Below the pieces are notes generated by a model, which worked only from the letters and a program-made list of their open reading frames with translations, was not told where the DNA came from and did not search any database. A DNA stretch of 64,000 bases from Pseudomonas sp. B6002 (GTDB lineage: Bacteria; Pseudomonadota; Gammaproteobacteria; Pseudomonadales; Pseudomonadaceae), in NCBI RefSeq assembly GCF_013385985.1, contig NZ_JACAOY010000027.1, positions 102,110-166,109 of the forward strand, written 5' to 3'. The first letter of the stretch is position 1; the number at the start of each line of letters is the position of its first letter. Positions 43,788 through 53,752 of this stretch are shown in pieces. The translations under genes were made by a program, and so were the position numbers.

Positions 43788-44711
43788 GTGAAAATTCGTC
43801 TCTCTCTCGTCAGCCTATTTTTTGCGTTTACAGGCACCTTTGCACACGCCGCCGAAACCACCCTGGCGCCGCGTGATACCTCCAAACTGCAAATCGCCTC
43901 CGGCAGCGCCATGCTGGTGGATTTGCAGACCAACAAGGTCATTTACTCCAGTAACCCGGACGTGGTGGTGCCCATCGCGTCGGTGAGCAAATTGATGACG
44001 GGCCTGGTGGTGCTTGAAGCCAAGCAAAACATGGATGAGTACATCGATATCAACATCAAGGACACGCCGGAAATGAAAGGCGTGTTCTCCCGCGTGAAAA
44101 TCGGCAGCGAAATGCCGCGCAAGGAAATGCTGCTGATCGCCCTGATGTCCTCGGAAAACCGCGCCGCTGCCAGCCTTGCCCACCACTACCCGGGCGGCTA
44201 CCCGGCGTTTATTGCGGCGATGAACGCCAAAGCCAAGGCACTGGGCATGACCAGCACACACTATGTAGAGCCCACCGGCCTGTCGATCCACAACGTATCC
44301 ACCGCCCGTGACCTGAGCAAATTGCTGGCCGCTGCGCGCCACTACCCGCTGTTGAGCCAGCTGAGCACCACCAAGGAAAAAACCGTGTCGTTCCGCAAAC
44401 CCAACTACACCTTGGGTTTCTCCAACACCGACCACTTGATCAACCGCGCCAACTGGGACATCAAGCTGACCAAGACCGGTTTCACCAACCAGGCCGGCCA
44501 CTGCCTGGTGCTGGTGACCAGCATGGGTAACCGCCCGGTGTCGCTGGTAATCCTGGATGCTTTCGGCAAGTTCACCCACTTCGCCGATGCCGGCCGCATC
44601 CGCAACTGGGTCGAGACCGGCAAGAGCGGCTCGGTGCCTGACGTAGCATTGCGCTACAAGGCCGACAAAAACCTGAAGAACCGTCCTAACGCCGCGGAAG
44701 TGCGCCGCTAA
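43788..44711 (+). CDS. pbpG: D-alanyl-D-alanine endopeptidase (PBP7 type)
   Basis: A 307-residue low-molecular-weight penicillin-binding protein that cuts peptidoglycan cross-bridges in the periplasm. Signal peptide residues 1-21 (ending FAHAA). Active-site motifs are SVSKLM (SxxK), SSEN (SxN) and KTG in [11 protein letters not shown]. The start is GTG 43788. A ~160-base leader upstream shows no clear motif. A REP follows the gene. Confidence 0.95.
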   Translation: MKIRLSLVSLFFAFTGTFAHAAETTLAPRDTSKLQIASGSAMLVDLQTNKVIYSSNPDVVVPIASVSKLMTGLVVLEAKQNMDEYIDINIKDTPEMKGVFSRVKIGSEMPRKEMLLIALMSSENRAAASLAHHYPGGYPAFIAAMNAKAKALGMTSTHYVEPTGLSIHNVSTARDLSKLLAAARHYPLLSQLSTTKEKTVSFRKPNYTLGFSNTDHLINRANWDIKLTKTGFTNQAGHCLVLVTSMGNRPVSLVILDAFGKFTHFADAGRIRNWVETGKSGSVPDVALRYKADKNLKNRPNAAEVRR

Positions 44712-44741
44712 ACACGCCACCTCCCTGTGTGAGCAGGCTTG

Positions 44742-44828
44742 TGTGGGAGCTGGCTTGCCTGCGATGCAGACACCAAGGTGTTTCAGTTACACCGCGGTGA
44801 TGCTATCGCAGGCAAGCCAGCTCCCACA
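44742..44828. repeat. REP inverted pair (GGAGCTGGCTTGCC type)
   Basis: TGTGGGAGCTGGCTTGCCTG and its reverse copy enclose ~45 bases between two convergent genes. Confidence 0.9.
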
Positions 44829-44857
44829 TGCCCACACTGGCCTTTAGAGGCTGGCCG

Positions 44858-45520
44858 TTACTTTCTTTCCGCCAACACCTTAAGTGCCTGCGCCGCCGCC
44901 TGCTCCTGCCCAGCCTGCGCCGTCGCATTGGCCGCATCGCGCCAACGCTGTGCCTCCACATTGGCCGGCAACTGGCTTGGGCGCTGGGTCAAAATCCCCC
45001 AGTTACCCGCACTCTTCCACGCCGATTCAAAGTCGCTGAAGCTCATCAACAGCCGCCGGTCCATACCCGATCGCAGCAGCACCGTGCTCTTCTGCTGGTT
45101 GAACCCCACCACCACGACGTAGCGCGTCCCCGACCAAAAGCTTGAATTGATCCGCGCCATCACCGGGTAACCCGCCGCCACCTGTGCCAGCACCGCCGTC
45201 AGCTTGGCATCCACCGGGTACACCATCAGCCCGTACTCGCGCGCCAGCACCTGCATGTTGCGCTCAAGGTCCGCCTCGCCACCCGGCAAGTGCAGGGGTT
45301 TATCCAGCAGCCCGGGTGTCATGACAATGCCTTGTTGCGACAGCATGCTGGCTAAAGCCGAAGGGCCGCTCTGATAGGCCTCGCTGCGAAAGGTTGGCAC
45401 GCCATTGAGTTCGACACGTTCCGGCAGGCCCGCCAGTTTCGAAGGATGCCCGGAACAGGCGCCTAACCCCAGCGCGCAGGCCAGCAACAAGGATGTTTGA
45501 AGGTTCGACCGTAACCGCAA
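44858..45520 (-). CDS. C39-peptidase-like lipoprotein lacking catalytic residues
   Basis: A 220-residue lipoprotein: lipobox ALGLGAC (Cys at about residue 22). Residues ~35-180 look like a C39 papain-like fold, but where active members have DCGPAAL this protein has YQSGPSALASML, with Ser instead of Cys, and where the His of HYVVV is expected it has TRYVVVVGF. It is therefore probably a binding, non-proteolytic member. The C-terminal ~40 residues are Ala/Gln-rich. The start may be a few codons downstream. No operon partner is seen. Confidence 0.68.
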   Translation of the reverse strand: MRLRSNLQTSLLLACALGLGACSGHPSKLAGLPERVELNGVPTFRSEAYQSGPSALASMLSQQGIVMTPGLLDKPLHLPGGEADLERNMQVLAREYGLMVYPVDAKLTAVLAQVAAGYPVMARINSSFWSGTRYVVVVGFNQQKSTVLLRSGMDRRLLMSFSDFESAWKSAGNWGILTQRPSQLPANVEAQRWRDAANATAQAGQEQAAAQALKVLAERK

Positions 45521-45731
45521 TTTTCTACTCGCTTGATCAGCTTCCGGTAAGGGCCTTGATCATAGGGCGCCGAGCCACGCCGGTATAGCCCAAGCCCTTA
45601 GTAAAACGCGCGGGATAGAGCAAAGAAGTTGGAAGGACTCGACCATTGGTCAATAGCGGGCAACCGCCAGGTGACTAGACTGTCCATTGAGAAGACTGTG
45701 TGTGCCCCGCAGGGGGCGAAAGGAGGCCCGA

Positions 45732-45893
45732 ATGAGCCTTGCAACAACGATTTTTATGTTGATCTGCGGTTGGCTGGCGGTTGCCGGCGCCATGTTGTGG
45801 GGGGTCATGCGCGTGACCCGTCGGCACCATCACCCCCACGTCAAACCGGCTGCACCGACCAAGCCCCATAAGGCTGCGGTGCACCACGCCTAG
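45732..45893 (+). CDS. Small single-span membrane protein
   Basis: A 53-residue protein: one transmembrane helix (LATTIFMLICGWLAVAGAML) then a basic, His-rich tail (TRRHHHPHVKP). ATG 45732 has a strong AAAGGAGG ribosome binding site seven bases upstream. The end overlaps the convergent lipoprotein gene by four bases. Function unknown; the His cluster could bind metal. Confidence 0.72.
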   Translation: MSLATTIFMLICGWLAVAGAMLWGVMRVTRRHHHPHVKPAAPTKPHKAAVHHA

Positions 45894-46300
45894 CCAGGCA
45901 TGCAACTGAAGTCCTGCGTCGCGGCCACTTCCTTGCCGTGCCCATCCTTGAGGGAGGCGCGCACGGTGGTGCCGAGGCTGGATTCCACCAGGGTGTAGTG
46001 CTCGCCCGCCTTGAAGTTCTTGTAGTCGACCCGACCCTGGCAGTCCTGCTGGTTGTCGTCGCCTGGCTCTTCTTCGAACAGCGTCACGTCCAGGCGGTGC
46101 TCGCCCGGGGTCACTTCAAAAAAGCGCCCGTCATCCACGCGCTTGCCATCCACGCGCTCGGCCATCAGGTCATTCGGCGCTTCTTCCTTCAGACCAATCC
46201 AGGCTTCGCTCGGGTCAGCCTTGGGAAGGGGGCCGGCGCACGCCGACAACAACAGGACAGCACCCAGGGCGGGAATCAACAACAACGGTTTAAGTAACAT
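45890..46300 (-). CDS. Hypothetical lipoprotein
   Basis: A 136-residue lipoprotein. ATG 46300 with GGAG upstream gives the signal MLLKPLLLIPALGAVLLLSAC, with the lipidated Cys at residue 21. The mature part is acidic (LFEEEPGDDNQQ) with two Cys (DCQGRV and DFSCMPG) that could form a disulfide. A VTPGEHRLDVTLFEEE segment resembles the PEGA-like carbohydrate/peptide-binding folds of small lipoproteins. Function unknown. Confidence 0.72.
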   Translation of the reverse strand: MLLKPLLLIPALGAVLLLSACAGPLPKADPSEAWIGLKEEAPNDLMAERVDGKRVDDGRFFEVTPGEHRLDVTLFEEEPGDDNQQDCQGRVDYKNFKAGEHYTLVESSLGTTVRASLKDGHGKEVAATQDFSCMPG

Positions 46301-46526
46301 GGCAAGGCTCCAAAAGGACATCGATAAACACGGTGGACGGCACTCAACTGTGTCGCGTCCGATGGGTTACAAGCTTGAGGAGCCACCCTTTGTAGAACAA
46401 ATGAATACATATGAAACGATCTTCAGCCCTTAACTAAATGTTCCTTCACCTCGCTGAAAGGCGCGTGTTAGGTGGGTCGGGCAAGACTGCCGGGGTTTGC
46501 AATCCTGCTCCAATGGAGGTTCACGC

Positions 46527-49500
46527 ATGCTCGGGCTGGTAAAGACCGCACTGCAAAAGCCGTACACGTTTATCGTGTTGGCCATATTCATCTGCATCAT
46601 CGGGCCGATGGCGGCCCTGCGAACCCCTACGGATGTTTTCCCCGATATCGGCATCCCCGTGGTCGCCGTGGTCTGGCAGTACAACGGCCTGTCGCCGGAC
46701 GCCATGGCCGGTCGGGTGATCTACACCTACGAACGCTCCCTGAGCACCACCGTCAACGACATCGAACACATCGAATCGCAATCGCTGCCCGGCATGGGCA
46801 TCGTCAAGATCTTTTTCCAACCGGGCGTGGACATCCGCACCGCCAACGCCCAAGTGACGGCCGTTTCACAAACCGTCCTCAAGCAAATGCCACCGGGCAT
46901 CACGCCACCGCTGATCCTCAACTACAGCGCTTCCACGGTGCCGATCCTGCAACTGGCGTTCTCCAGCCCCAGCCTCTCGGAGGCCAAGATCCGCGACCTG
47001 GTGCAGAACAACATCCGCCTGCCCCTGAGCGCCCTGCCCGGCCTGGCCATGCCCACGCCAATGGGCGGCAAGCAACGCCAGATCACGCTGGACCTCGACC
47101 CGCAGGCGCTCGCGGCCAAAGGTTTGTCGGCCCAGGACGTGGGCAACGCGCTCGCGCTGCAGAACCAGATCATCCCGGTGGGCACCGCCAAGCTCGGCCC
47201 CAACGAATACACAATCCTGCTCAACAACAGCCCCAAGGCGATCGATGAACTCAACGACCTGCCGATCAAGACCGTCGACGGTGCGCTGATCACCATCGGC
47301 CAGGTGGCCCACGTGCGTGACGGCTCACCACCGCAGACCAACATCGTGCGCGTCGACGGCCACCGCGCCGTGCTGATGCCGGCGCTGAAAAACGGCAGCA
47401 TCTCCACCCTGTCGATCATCGACGGCATCCGCCAGATGCTGCCGCGCATCAACGAAACCCTGCCACCGTCGCTGAAGACCTCACTGCTGGGTGACGCCTC
47501 GGTGTTCGTCAAAGAGTCGGTGGGCAGCGTGGCCCAGGAAGGCATCATCGCCGCCCTGCTGACCAGTGCGATGATCCTGCTGTTCCTCGGCAGCTGGCGG
47601 TCGACGCTGATCATCGCCGCCTCGATTCCCCTGGCCGTGCTCTCGGCCATCGCCCTGCTGGCCGCCACAGGGCAAACCCTCAACGTCATGACCCTGGGTG
47701 GGCTGGCGTTGGCGGTGGGGATTCTGGTGGACGACGCCACGGTGACCATCGAAAACATCAACTGGCACCTGGAACAAGGCAAGGCGGTGAAAACCGCGAT
47801 CCTCGACGGCGCCGCGCAAATCGTCGGCCCGGCGTTTGTCTCGCTGCTGTGCATCTGCATCGTGTTCGTGCCGATGTTCCTGCTGCAAGGCATCGCCGGC
47901 TACCTGTTCCGGCCGATGGCCCTGGCGGTGATCTTTGCCATGGCCAGCTCGTTCATCCTGTCGCGCACGCTGGTGCCGACCCTGGCGATGTTCCTGCTCA
48001 AGCCCCATGTGCCGGAGCAAGGGCCGGGGCATCACCCGGAAGATGAGTTCATCAACCATCACGAGGGCGAGCAGCACACCAAACCGCGCAATGCCGTGCT
48101 GCAAGCGGTGCTGAATTTCCAGCAGGGTTTCGAGCGCCACTTCTCGAATATCCGCGACACCTACCACGGTCTGCTGACCTTGGCGCTGGACCATCGCAAG
48201 CGCTTCATCGTCGGGTTCCTGGCCTGCGTACTCGCCTCGTTCCTGTTGCTGCCAAGCCTGGGCCAGGACTTCTTCCCGGCCACCGACGCCGGCGCCCTCG
48301 CCCTGCACGTGCGCCTGCCACTGGGCACGCGCATCGAAGAAAGCGCGGCCGCCTTCGACCGCATTGAAGCGCGGATCCGCGAGGTGATCCCGGCCGAAGA
48401 ACTCGACACCATTGTCGATAACATCGGCATTCCCCTCAGCGGCATCGACATGGCCTACAGCAGCAGCGGCACCATCGGCCCACAGGATGGCGACATCCAG
48501 GTCACCTTGAAAAAGGACCATGCGCCGACTGCCGACTACGTGAAGAAGCTGCGCGAAGCCCTGCCCGAAAGCTTTCCCGGCAGCCACTTCGCCTTCCTGC
48601 CCGCCGACATCAGCAGCCAGATCCTCAACTTCGGCGCACCCGCCCCGCTGGACGTGAAAATCTCCGGGCGCAGCGATGAAGAAAACCGCGCCTACGCGGT
48701 GGAACTGGAGCGTCGCCTGCAACACGTACCGGGCATCGCCGACCTGCGCATCCAGCAGTCCACCGGCTACCCGTCGCTGCAAGTGAACGTGGATCGCATG
48801 CGCGCCAATGGCCTGGGCATCACCGAGCGTGACGTGACCAACAGCATGGTCGCGTCCCTCGCCGGCAGCTCCCAGGTGGCACCGACGTTCTGGCTCAACC
48901 CGGCCAACGGCGTGTCGTACTCAATCGTCGCCGCCACCCCGCAGTACCGTCTCGACAGCCTGCCGACCCTGGAAGCCTTGCCGGTGACCGGTGCCGATGG
49001 CCAGTCGCAAATCCTCGGCGGCGTGGCCACCATCTCGCGGGTGCAGAGCCCGGCGGTGGTGACCCACTACAACATCGAACCGACCCTGGACCTGTACGCC
49101 AACGTGCAAGGGCGTGACTTGGGCGGCGTCGCCCGCGACGTGCAAAAAGTGCTGGATGACACCGCCTCCATGCGCCCCAAAGGCGCGGTGATCAGCCTGC
49201 ACGGGCAGATCGATGCATTGCATGAAGCCTTCAGCGGCCTGAGCTTTGGCCTGCTCGGCGCGGTGGTGCTGATCTACCTGCTGATCGTGGTCAACTTCCA
49301 GTCCTGGGCCGACCCGTTTGTGATCATCACCGCACTGCCCGCCGCATTGGCCGGCATCGTGTGGATGTTGTTCCTCAGCGGCACATCGTTGTCAGTGCCG
49401 GCCCTCACCGGGGCCATCCTGTGCATGGGCGTGGCCACGGCCAACTCGATCCTGGTGGTGAGCTTCTGCCGTGAGCGCCTGGCCGAACATGGCGATGCAC

Positions 49501-49748
49501 TCAAGGCCGCGATGGAAGCCGGCTACACACGCTTTCGCCCGGTGTGCATGACCGCCTTGGCCATGATCATCGGCATGCTGCCACTGGCGATTTCCCAAGA
49601 ACAAAACGCCCCCCTCGGCCGGGCGGTGATCGGTGGTTTGATCTTCGCCACCGTCGCCACCCTGCTGTTTGTTCCCGTGGTCTTCAGCCTGGTCCACGGG
49701 CGTCATCCTACTCGCGCTGTTGCTGGAGAAACTTCACATGTCGTCTGA
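46527..49748 (+). CDS. RND efflux transporter permease
   Basis: A 1073-residue inner membrane pump of the AcrB fold: twelve predicted helices and two large periplasmic loops. The proton-relay Asp pair is in LAVGILVDDATVTIENIN (TM4). PTDVFPDIGIPVVAVVWQYN and GNALALQNQIIPVGTAKLGP are pore-domain segments. ATG 46527 follows GGAGG. The cytoplasmic loop between TM6 and TM7 (about residues 495-525) is unusually rich in His and Glu (GHHPEDEF, NHHEGEQHTK). First gene of an RND-adaptor-OMF operon; the following gene overlaps by 11 bases. Substrate unknown; no regulator adjoins. Confidence 0.92.
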   Translation: MLGLVKTALQKPYTFIVLAIFICIIGPMAALRTPTDVFPDIGIPVVAVVWQYNGLSPDAMAGRVIYTYERSLSTTVNDIEHIESQSLPGMGIVKIFFQPGVDIRTANAQVTAVSQTVLKQMPPGITPPLILNYSASTVPILQLAFSSPSLSEAKIRDLVQNNIRLPLSALPGLAMPTPMGGKQRQITLDLDPQALAAKGLSAQDVGNALALQNQIIPVGTAKLGPNEYTILLNNSPKAIDELNDLPIKTVDGALITIGQVAHVRDGSPPQTNIVRVDGHRAVLMPALKNGSISTLSIIDGIRQMLPRINETLPPSLKTSLLGDASVFVKESVGSVAQEGIIAALLTSAMILLFLGSWRSTLIIAASIPLAVLSAIALLAATGQTLNVMTLGGLALAVGILVDDATVTIENINWHLEQGKAVKTAILDGAAQIVGPAFVSLLCICIVFVPMFLLQGIAGYLFRPMALAVIFAMASSFILSRTLVPTLAMFLLKPHVPEQGPGHHPEDEFINHHEGEQHTKPRNAVLQAVLNFQQGFERHFSNIRDTYHGLLTLALDHRKRFIVGFLACVLASFLLLPSLGQDFFPATDAGALALHVRLPLGTRIEESAAAFDRIEARIREVIPAEELDTIVDNIGIPLSGIDMAYSSSGTIGPQDGDIQVTLKKDHAPTADYVKKLREALPESFPGSHFAFLPADISSQILNFGAPAPLDVKISGRSDEENRAYAVELERRLQHVPGIADLRIQQSTGYPSLQVNVDRMRANGLGITERDVTNSMVASLAGSSQVAPTFWLNPANGVSYSIVAATPQYRLDSLPTLEALPVTGADGQSQILGGVATISRVQSPAVVTHYNIEPTLDLYANVQGRDLGGVARDVQKVLDDTASMRPKGAVISLHGQIDALHEAFSGLSFGLLGAVVLIYLLIVVNFQSWADPFVIITALPAALAGIVWMLFLSGTSLSVPALTGAILCMGVATANSILVVSFCRERLAEHGDALKAAMEAGYTRFRPVCMTALAMIIGMLPLAISQEQNAPLGRAVIGGLIFATVATLLFVPVVFSLVHGRHPTRAVAGETSHVV

Positions 49749-50907
49749 TCACAAACCCTCGCGCAAGCGTCTGATGCTCATGGGTGTCGGCGGCCTGACT
49801 CTGGCCGCCCTGTTGGTCGCCAACGGCCTGCACGCCCGCACGATGCACGAACAATCGGTGACCGCCTGGACGGAAACCGCCGCCATCCCCCAAGTGATGG
49901 TGTTCCAGCCCAAGCAAAACGCTGCGGGTGACACGCTGCGCTTGCCGGCGCACCTGGAGGCCTGGAGCAAAGCGCCGATTCATGCCCGGGTCAGTGGCTA
50001 TCTCAAGGACTGGAAAGCCGACATCGGCACCCAAGTCAAAGCCGGGCAAGTCCTCGCCGAAATCGACAGCCCGGACCTGGACCAGCAACTGGCGCAAACC
50101 CACGCCCGGTTGATGCAGGAGCAAGCCAATGCGCGCCTGGCGGAGACCACCGCCACGCGCTGGCAAAACCTGTTGGCCAGCCATTCGGTGTCGCGCCAGG
50201 AAGCCGATGAAAAAACCTCTAACGCCGCCGCAGCCAAAGCCAATGCCGAAGCCGCCGCTGCCGACTATGCACGGCTGTCGGCACTGGAAAGCTACAAGAC
50301 CATCCGCGCTCCATTCGCTGGCACCATCACCGCGCGCAACACCGATATCGGCCAGTTGATCAAGGCCGATACCGACAGCGACCCGGAGCTGTTCAACATT
50401 GCCGATACCCACCAACTACGCCTGTACGTGCCGGTGCCGCAGAACTATGCGGCAGTGATCCACCCAGGCCTCGAAGCTGAACTGACCGTGCCGGAACACC
50501 CGGGCGAGCACTTCAAGGCGCGCCTGATCGGTGACTCCACCGCCATCGATCGGCGTTCCGGCACCTTGCTCGCGCAGTTCGTGGCCGATAACCCCAACGG
50601 TGAATTGCTGCCCGGTGACTACGCCGAAGCCACGCTGCCGATCCCGGCCGACACCCACGGCGTGAGCATCCCGGCCAGCGCGTTGATCTTCCGCGCCCAA
50701 GGCACCCAAGTGGCGGTGCTGGACGCGCAGAACCATGTGCACCTGCAAAACATCCACATCGGCCTCGACCTCGGCGAACGCCTGGTGATCGACCAGGGCC
50801 TCAAGCCCGCCGACCGCATCGTCGACAACCCGCCCGATGCCCTGCGCGAAGGTGACCCGGTGCAACTGGCCGACGCCGCCGGAGGTGCGCATGCGCCCAA
50901 GGCTTAA
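49738..50907 (+). CDS. RND efflux periplasmic adaptor (membrane fusion protein)
   Basis: A 389-residue adaptor bridging pump and outer membrane channel. ATG 49738 (GGAG upstream) lies within the end of the pump gene. N-terminal anchor helix LMLMGVGGLTLAALLVANG without lipobox; barrel-sandwich/lipoyl halves (HARVSGYLKDWKADIGTQVK and APFAGTITARNTDIGQLIK), an alpha-hairpin (residues ~115-175, Ala/Glu-rich) and beta-barrel follow. Confidence 0.92.
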   Translation: MSSDHKPSRKRLMLMGVGGLTLAALLVANGLHARTMHEQSVTAWTETAAIPQVMVFQPKQNAAGDTLRLPAHLEAWSKAPIHARVSGYLKDWKADIGTQVKAGQVLAEIDSPDLDQQLAQTHARLMQEQANARLAETTATRWQNLLASHSVSRQEADEKTSNAAAAKANAEAAAADYARLSALESYKTIRAPFAGTITARNTDIGQLIKADTDSDPELFNIADTHQLRLYVPVPQNYAAVIHPGLEAELTVPEHPGEHFKARLIGDSTAIDRRSGTLLAQFVADNPNGELLPGDYAEATLPIPADTHGVSIPASALIFRAQGTQVAVLDAQNHVHLQNIHIGLDLGERLVIDQGLKPADRIVDNPPDALREGDPVQLADAAGGAHAPKA

Positions 50908-52309
50908 GCCCCTCGCGGCCTTGATGCTGCTGGCATTGCAAGGCTGCTCGATGGCGCCCACCTACAAGGTGCCAAGCGTGGACCTGCCCGCCAGCTATCG
51001 CGAACAGACCAGCGACGGCCCGTGGCACAGCGCGCAGCCGTCCGACCAGTTGGCGCCCGAATGGTGGAAGCTTTACAACGACCCGCGCCTGAGCGCGCTG
51101 CAACAACAACTGCTCAAGGCCAACCCGGACCTGGCCGCAGCGTTGGCGCACTTTGATGCATCCCAGGCCTATGCCAGCCAGCTGCATGCCGGCTTGTTCC
51201 CGCAGATCACCGCCAGCGCACAACCCCTGCGCCAGCGGCAATCGGACACACGACCGTTGCGTGGCAGCACACAGCCGTCGGTGTACAACAGCAACACCGC
51301 CGGGTTTTCGTTGAGCTATGACTTGGACCTGTGGGGCAAGATCCGCAACCAGGTCGCGGCCGGCGATGCCCAGGCGCAAGCCTCTGGCGATGACCTGGCC
51401 GTGGCGCGCTTGAGCCTGCAGCATCAGTTGGCGACCTTGTACGTGCAGCTCAACGGCCTGGATGCCCAGGCGCGGATTCTCAACAGCTCGCTGGACGATT
51501 TCAGCCAGGCGTTGCAACTGACCCGCAGCCGCTACGAAGGCCAGATTGCCTCGGAGCTGGACCTGACCCGCGCGCAAAACCAGCTGGCCGAAGCCAAGGC
51601 CCAGCTGGATGAAGTGCGGGCCCAGCGCAACCTCACCGAGCATGCGATTGGCGAACTGGTGGGGGTAGCCGCGAGCACCTTCACACTGCCGCCGAGCCAG
51701 CAATTGATCGCGTTGCCTGGCATTCCATCGCAGCTGCCGAGCCACCTGCTGCAACGGCGCCCGGACATTGCTGCGGCGGAACGCCGGGTGTTTGCCGCCA
51801 ACGCCAACATCGGCGTGGCCAAGGCGGCCTGGTACCCGGATTTCAGCCTCACCGGTTTGATTGGCGGGCAGACCCAAGGGGTGGGCAACCTGTTGTCGGC
51901 GGGTAATCGTTATTGGGCGCTAGGGCCGTTGGTCAATTTACCGATCTTCGATGGCGGCCGTTTGAGCGCCAATGAGCGTCAGGCCAAGGCCGAATTCGAA
52001 GAGGCCTCGGCGCAGTACCGCAGCCACGTGTTGAAAGCCATCCGCGAGGTGGAAGATAACCTGGCGCAACTGCGGGATTTGCAGCAGGAAGCCCAGGATG
52101 AACAAGCCGCGGCGGATGCGGCGCAGCATACCCAGGCGCTGGCGATGAACAGTTACCAGGCAGGGGCAGTGAGTTACCTGGATGTGGTGACCGCGCAGAC
52201 CGCCGCGTTGCAGGCACAGCGCACGTTGCAGGCGGTGCAGACGCGGCAGTTGCAAGCCAGCGTCGGTTTAGTCACAGCGTTGGGCGGCGGCTGGCAACCC
52301 TCCTCCTGA
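50891..52309 (+). CDS. Outer membrane efflux lipoprotein (NodT/OprM type)
   Basis: A 472-residue TolC-family channel. ATG 50891 with GGAGG upstream; it overlaps the adaptor gene by 17 bases. Lipobox LALQGC gives a lipidated N-terminus. Two OEP repeats are visible, each ending in long coiled helices (SELDLTRAQNQLAEAKAQLD, and YLDVVTAQTAALQAQRTLQA). It completes a tripartite pump. Confidence 0.93.
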   Translation: MRPRLKPLAALMLLALQGCSMAPTYKVPSVDLPASYREQTSDGPWHSAQPSDQLAPEWWKLYNDPRLSALQQQLLKANPDLAAALAHFDASQAYASQLHAGLFPQITASAQPLRQRQSDTRPLRGSTQPSVYNSNTAGFSLSYDLDLWGKIRNQVAAGDAQAQASGDDLAVARLSLQHQLATLYVQLNGLDAQARILNSSLDDFSQALQLTRSRYEGQIASELDLTRAQNQLAEAKAQLDEVRAQRNLTEHAIGELVGVAASTFTLPPSQQLIALPGIPSQLPSHLLQRRPDIAAAERRVFAANANIGVAKAAWYPDFSLTGLIGGQTQGVGNLLSAGNRYWALGPLVNLPIFDGGRLSANERQAKAEFEEASAQYRSHVLKAIREVEDNLAQLRDLQQEAQDEQAAADAAQHTQALAMNSYQAGAVSYLDVVTAQTAALQAQRTLQAVQTRQLQASVGLVTALGGGWQPSS

Positions 52310-52324
52310 CACCCCGTAATCACC

Positions 52325-52413
52325 TGTAGGAGCCGGCTTGCCGGCGATGGCGATAAACCAGGCAGCATTGCTTTGCCTGACACTCCGCTATCGCCGGCAA
52401 GCCGGCTCCTACA
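52325..52413. repeat. REP inverted pair (GGAGCCGGCTTGCC type)
   Basis: TGTAGGAGCCGGCTTGCCGG and its reverse copy enclose ~45 bases between the convergent efflux and amidohydrolase genes. Confidence 0.9.
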
Positions 52414-52425
52414 GTGGGTGGTGAT

Positions 52426-53709
52426 TCAGGCAGCGAGCTTGCCGCTGGCAATCGCGGCAGACGCAGCAACCATCGCCCGCAACAACACCGCACACCCCGC
52501 TGCCAGGTCATCCGGGGCGGCGTTCTCGATTTCGTTATGGCTGATGCCCCCCTCACACGGCACAAAAATCATCCCGGCCGGGCCGAGCTCGGCGACGAAG
52601 ATCGCGTCGTGCCCTGCCCCGCTGACGATGTCCATGTTCGACAAGCCCAGCCCATTCGCCGCATCACGCACGGCGTCCACACAGCCTTTGTCGAAGTACA
52701 ACGGCGGGAAGTCCGCTGTGGGCTCCATTTCAAAACTCAAGCCATGTTTGGCGCAGGTCTCATCGATCACCTTGCGTACTTGGGCAATCATCGAGTCCAA
52801 ACGTGCCGGCTCCAGGTGACGGAAATCCAGGGTCATGCGCACCTCGCCCGGAATCACATTGCGCGACCCCGGATACGCCTGCAGGCACCCCACGGTGCCA
52901 CACGCGTGCGGCTGATGGCCCAGCGCCGCCGCATTCACCGCCGCGACCACCGCCGCCGCACCCACCAGGGCATCCTTGCGCAGGTGCATCGGGGTAGGTC
53001 CCGCGTGGGCTTCCACGCCGCGCAGTTTCAGGTCGAACCACTTCTGGCCCAGCGCCCCCAGCACCACGCCGATGGTTTTCTGTTCATCCTCAAGGATCGG
53101 GCCTTGCTCAATGTGCGCTTCAAAATAAGCACCGACTTTGTGCCCGCTGACGGCACGCGTTCCCGCATAGCCAATCGCATTCAACGCATCACCCACGCTG
53201 ACGCCGTCGGCATCGACCTTGGCCAGGGTATCGGCCAGGGTGAATTTTTCGGCAAACACCCCCGAGCCCATCATGCACGGCGGGAAGCGCGAGCCCTCTT
53301 CATTGGTCCACACCACCACTTCCAGCGGTGCCTCGGTTTCCACCTTCAGATCGTTGAGGGTGCGCAACACTTCCACGCCGGCCAGCACGCCGAAGCAGCC
53401 GTCGAACTTGCCTCCGGTGGGCTGGGTGTCGATATGGCTGCCGGTCATCACCGGTGGCAGGTTGGGGTTGCGCCCGGGGCGGCGGGCAAAAATATTGCCG
53501 ATACCGTCGACGGTGACCGTGCAGCCCGCCGCTTCGCACCATTGCACGAACAGGTCGCGGGCCTTGCGATCGAGGTCGGTCAGGGCCAGGCGACACACGC
53601 CGCCCTTGGGCGTGGCACCGAGCTTGGCCAGGTCCATCAGGGACTGCCACAAACGGTCGCGGTTGATGTGCTGATGGGTGGATTGCAGAACGTCGAGGGC
53701 AGCGTTCAT
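52426..53709 (-). CDS. N-carbamoyl-beta-alanine amidohydrolase (M20 Zn-dependent hydrolase)
   Basis: A 427-residue M20/ArgE-like hydrolase of the HyuC/beta-ureidopropionase branch. Metal-binding motifs are GSHIDTQPTGGKFDG (His and Asp), TNEEGSRFPPCMMGSG (Glu-Glu) and EAHIEQGPILED (His), with GAGHDAIFVAELGP and the C-terminal HNEIE His. In this cluster it should hydrolyse N-carbamoyl-beta-alanine to beta-alanine, CO2 and ammonia, the last step of reductive pyrimidine breakdown. It is downstream of the NCS1 transporter on the same strand, with a REP between. Confidence 0.87.
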   Translation of the reverse strand: MNAALDVLQSTHQHINRDRLWQSLMDLAKLGATPKGGVCRLALTDLDRKARDLFVQWCEAAGCTVTVDGIGNIFARRPGRNPNLPPVMTGSHIDTQPTGGKFDGCFGVLAGVEVLRTLNDLKVETEAPLEVVVWTNEEGSRFPPCMMGSGVFAEKFTLADTLAKVDADGVSVGDALNAIGYAGTRAVSGHKVGAYFEAHIEQGPILEDEQKTIGVVLGALGQKWFDLKLRGVEAHAGPTPMHLRKDALVGAAAVVAAVNAAALGHQPHACGTVGCLQAYPGSRNVIPGEVRMTLDFRHLEPARLDSMIAQVRKVIDETCAKHGLSFEMEPTADFPPLYFDKGCVDAVRDAANGLGLSNMDIVSGAGHDAIFVAELGPAGMIFVPCEGGISHNEIENAAPDDLAAGCAVLLRAMVAASAAIASGKLAA

Positions 53710-53752
53710 GGGGATCTCCTCAGGCTACATTTTTATAGGTTGAACGGGCTTG

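Noticed and set aside
44739-45122. 127-codon plus-strand frame
   Set aside because: It runs through a REP element and antisense to the C39-like lipoprotein gene.
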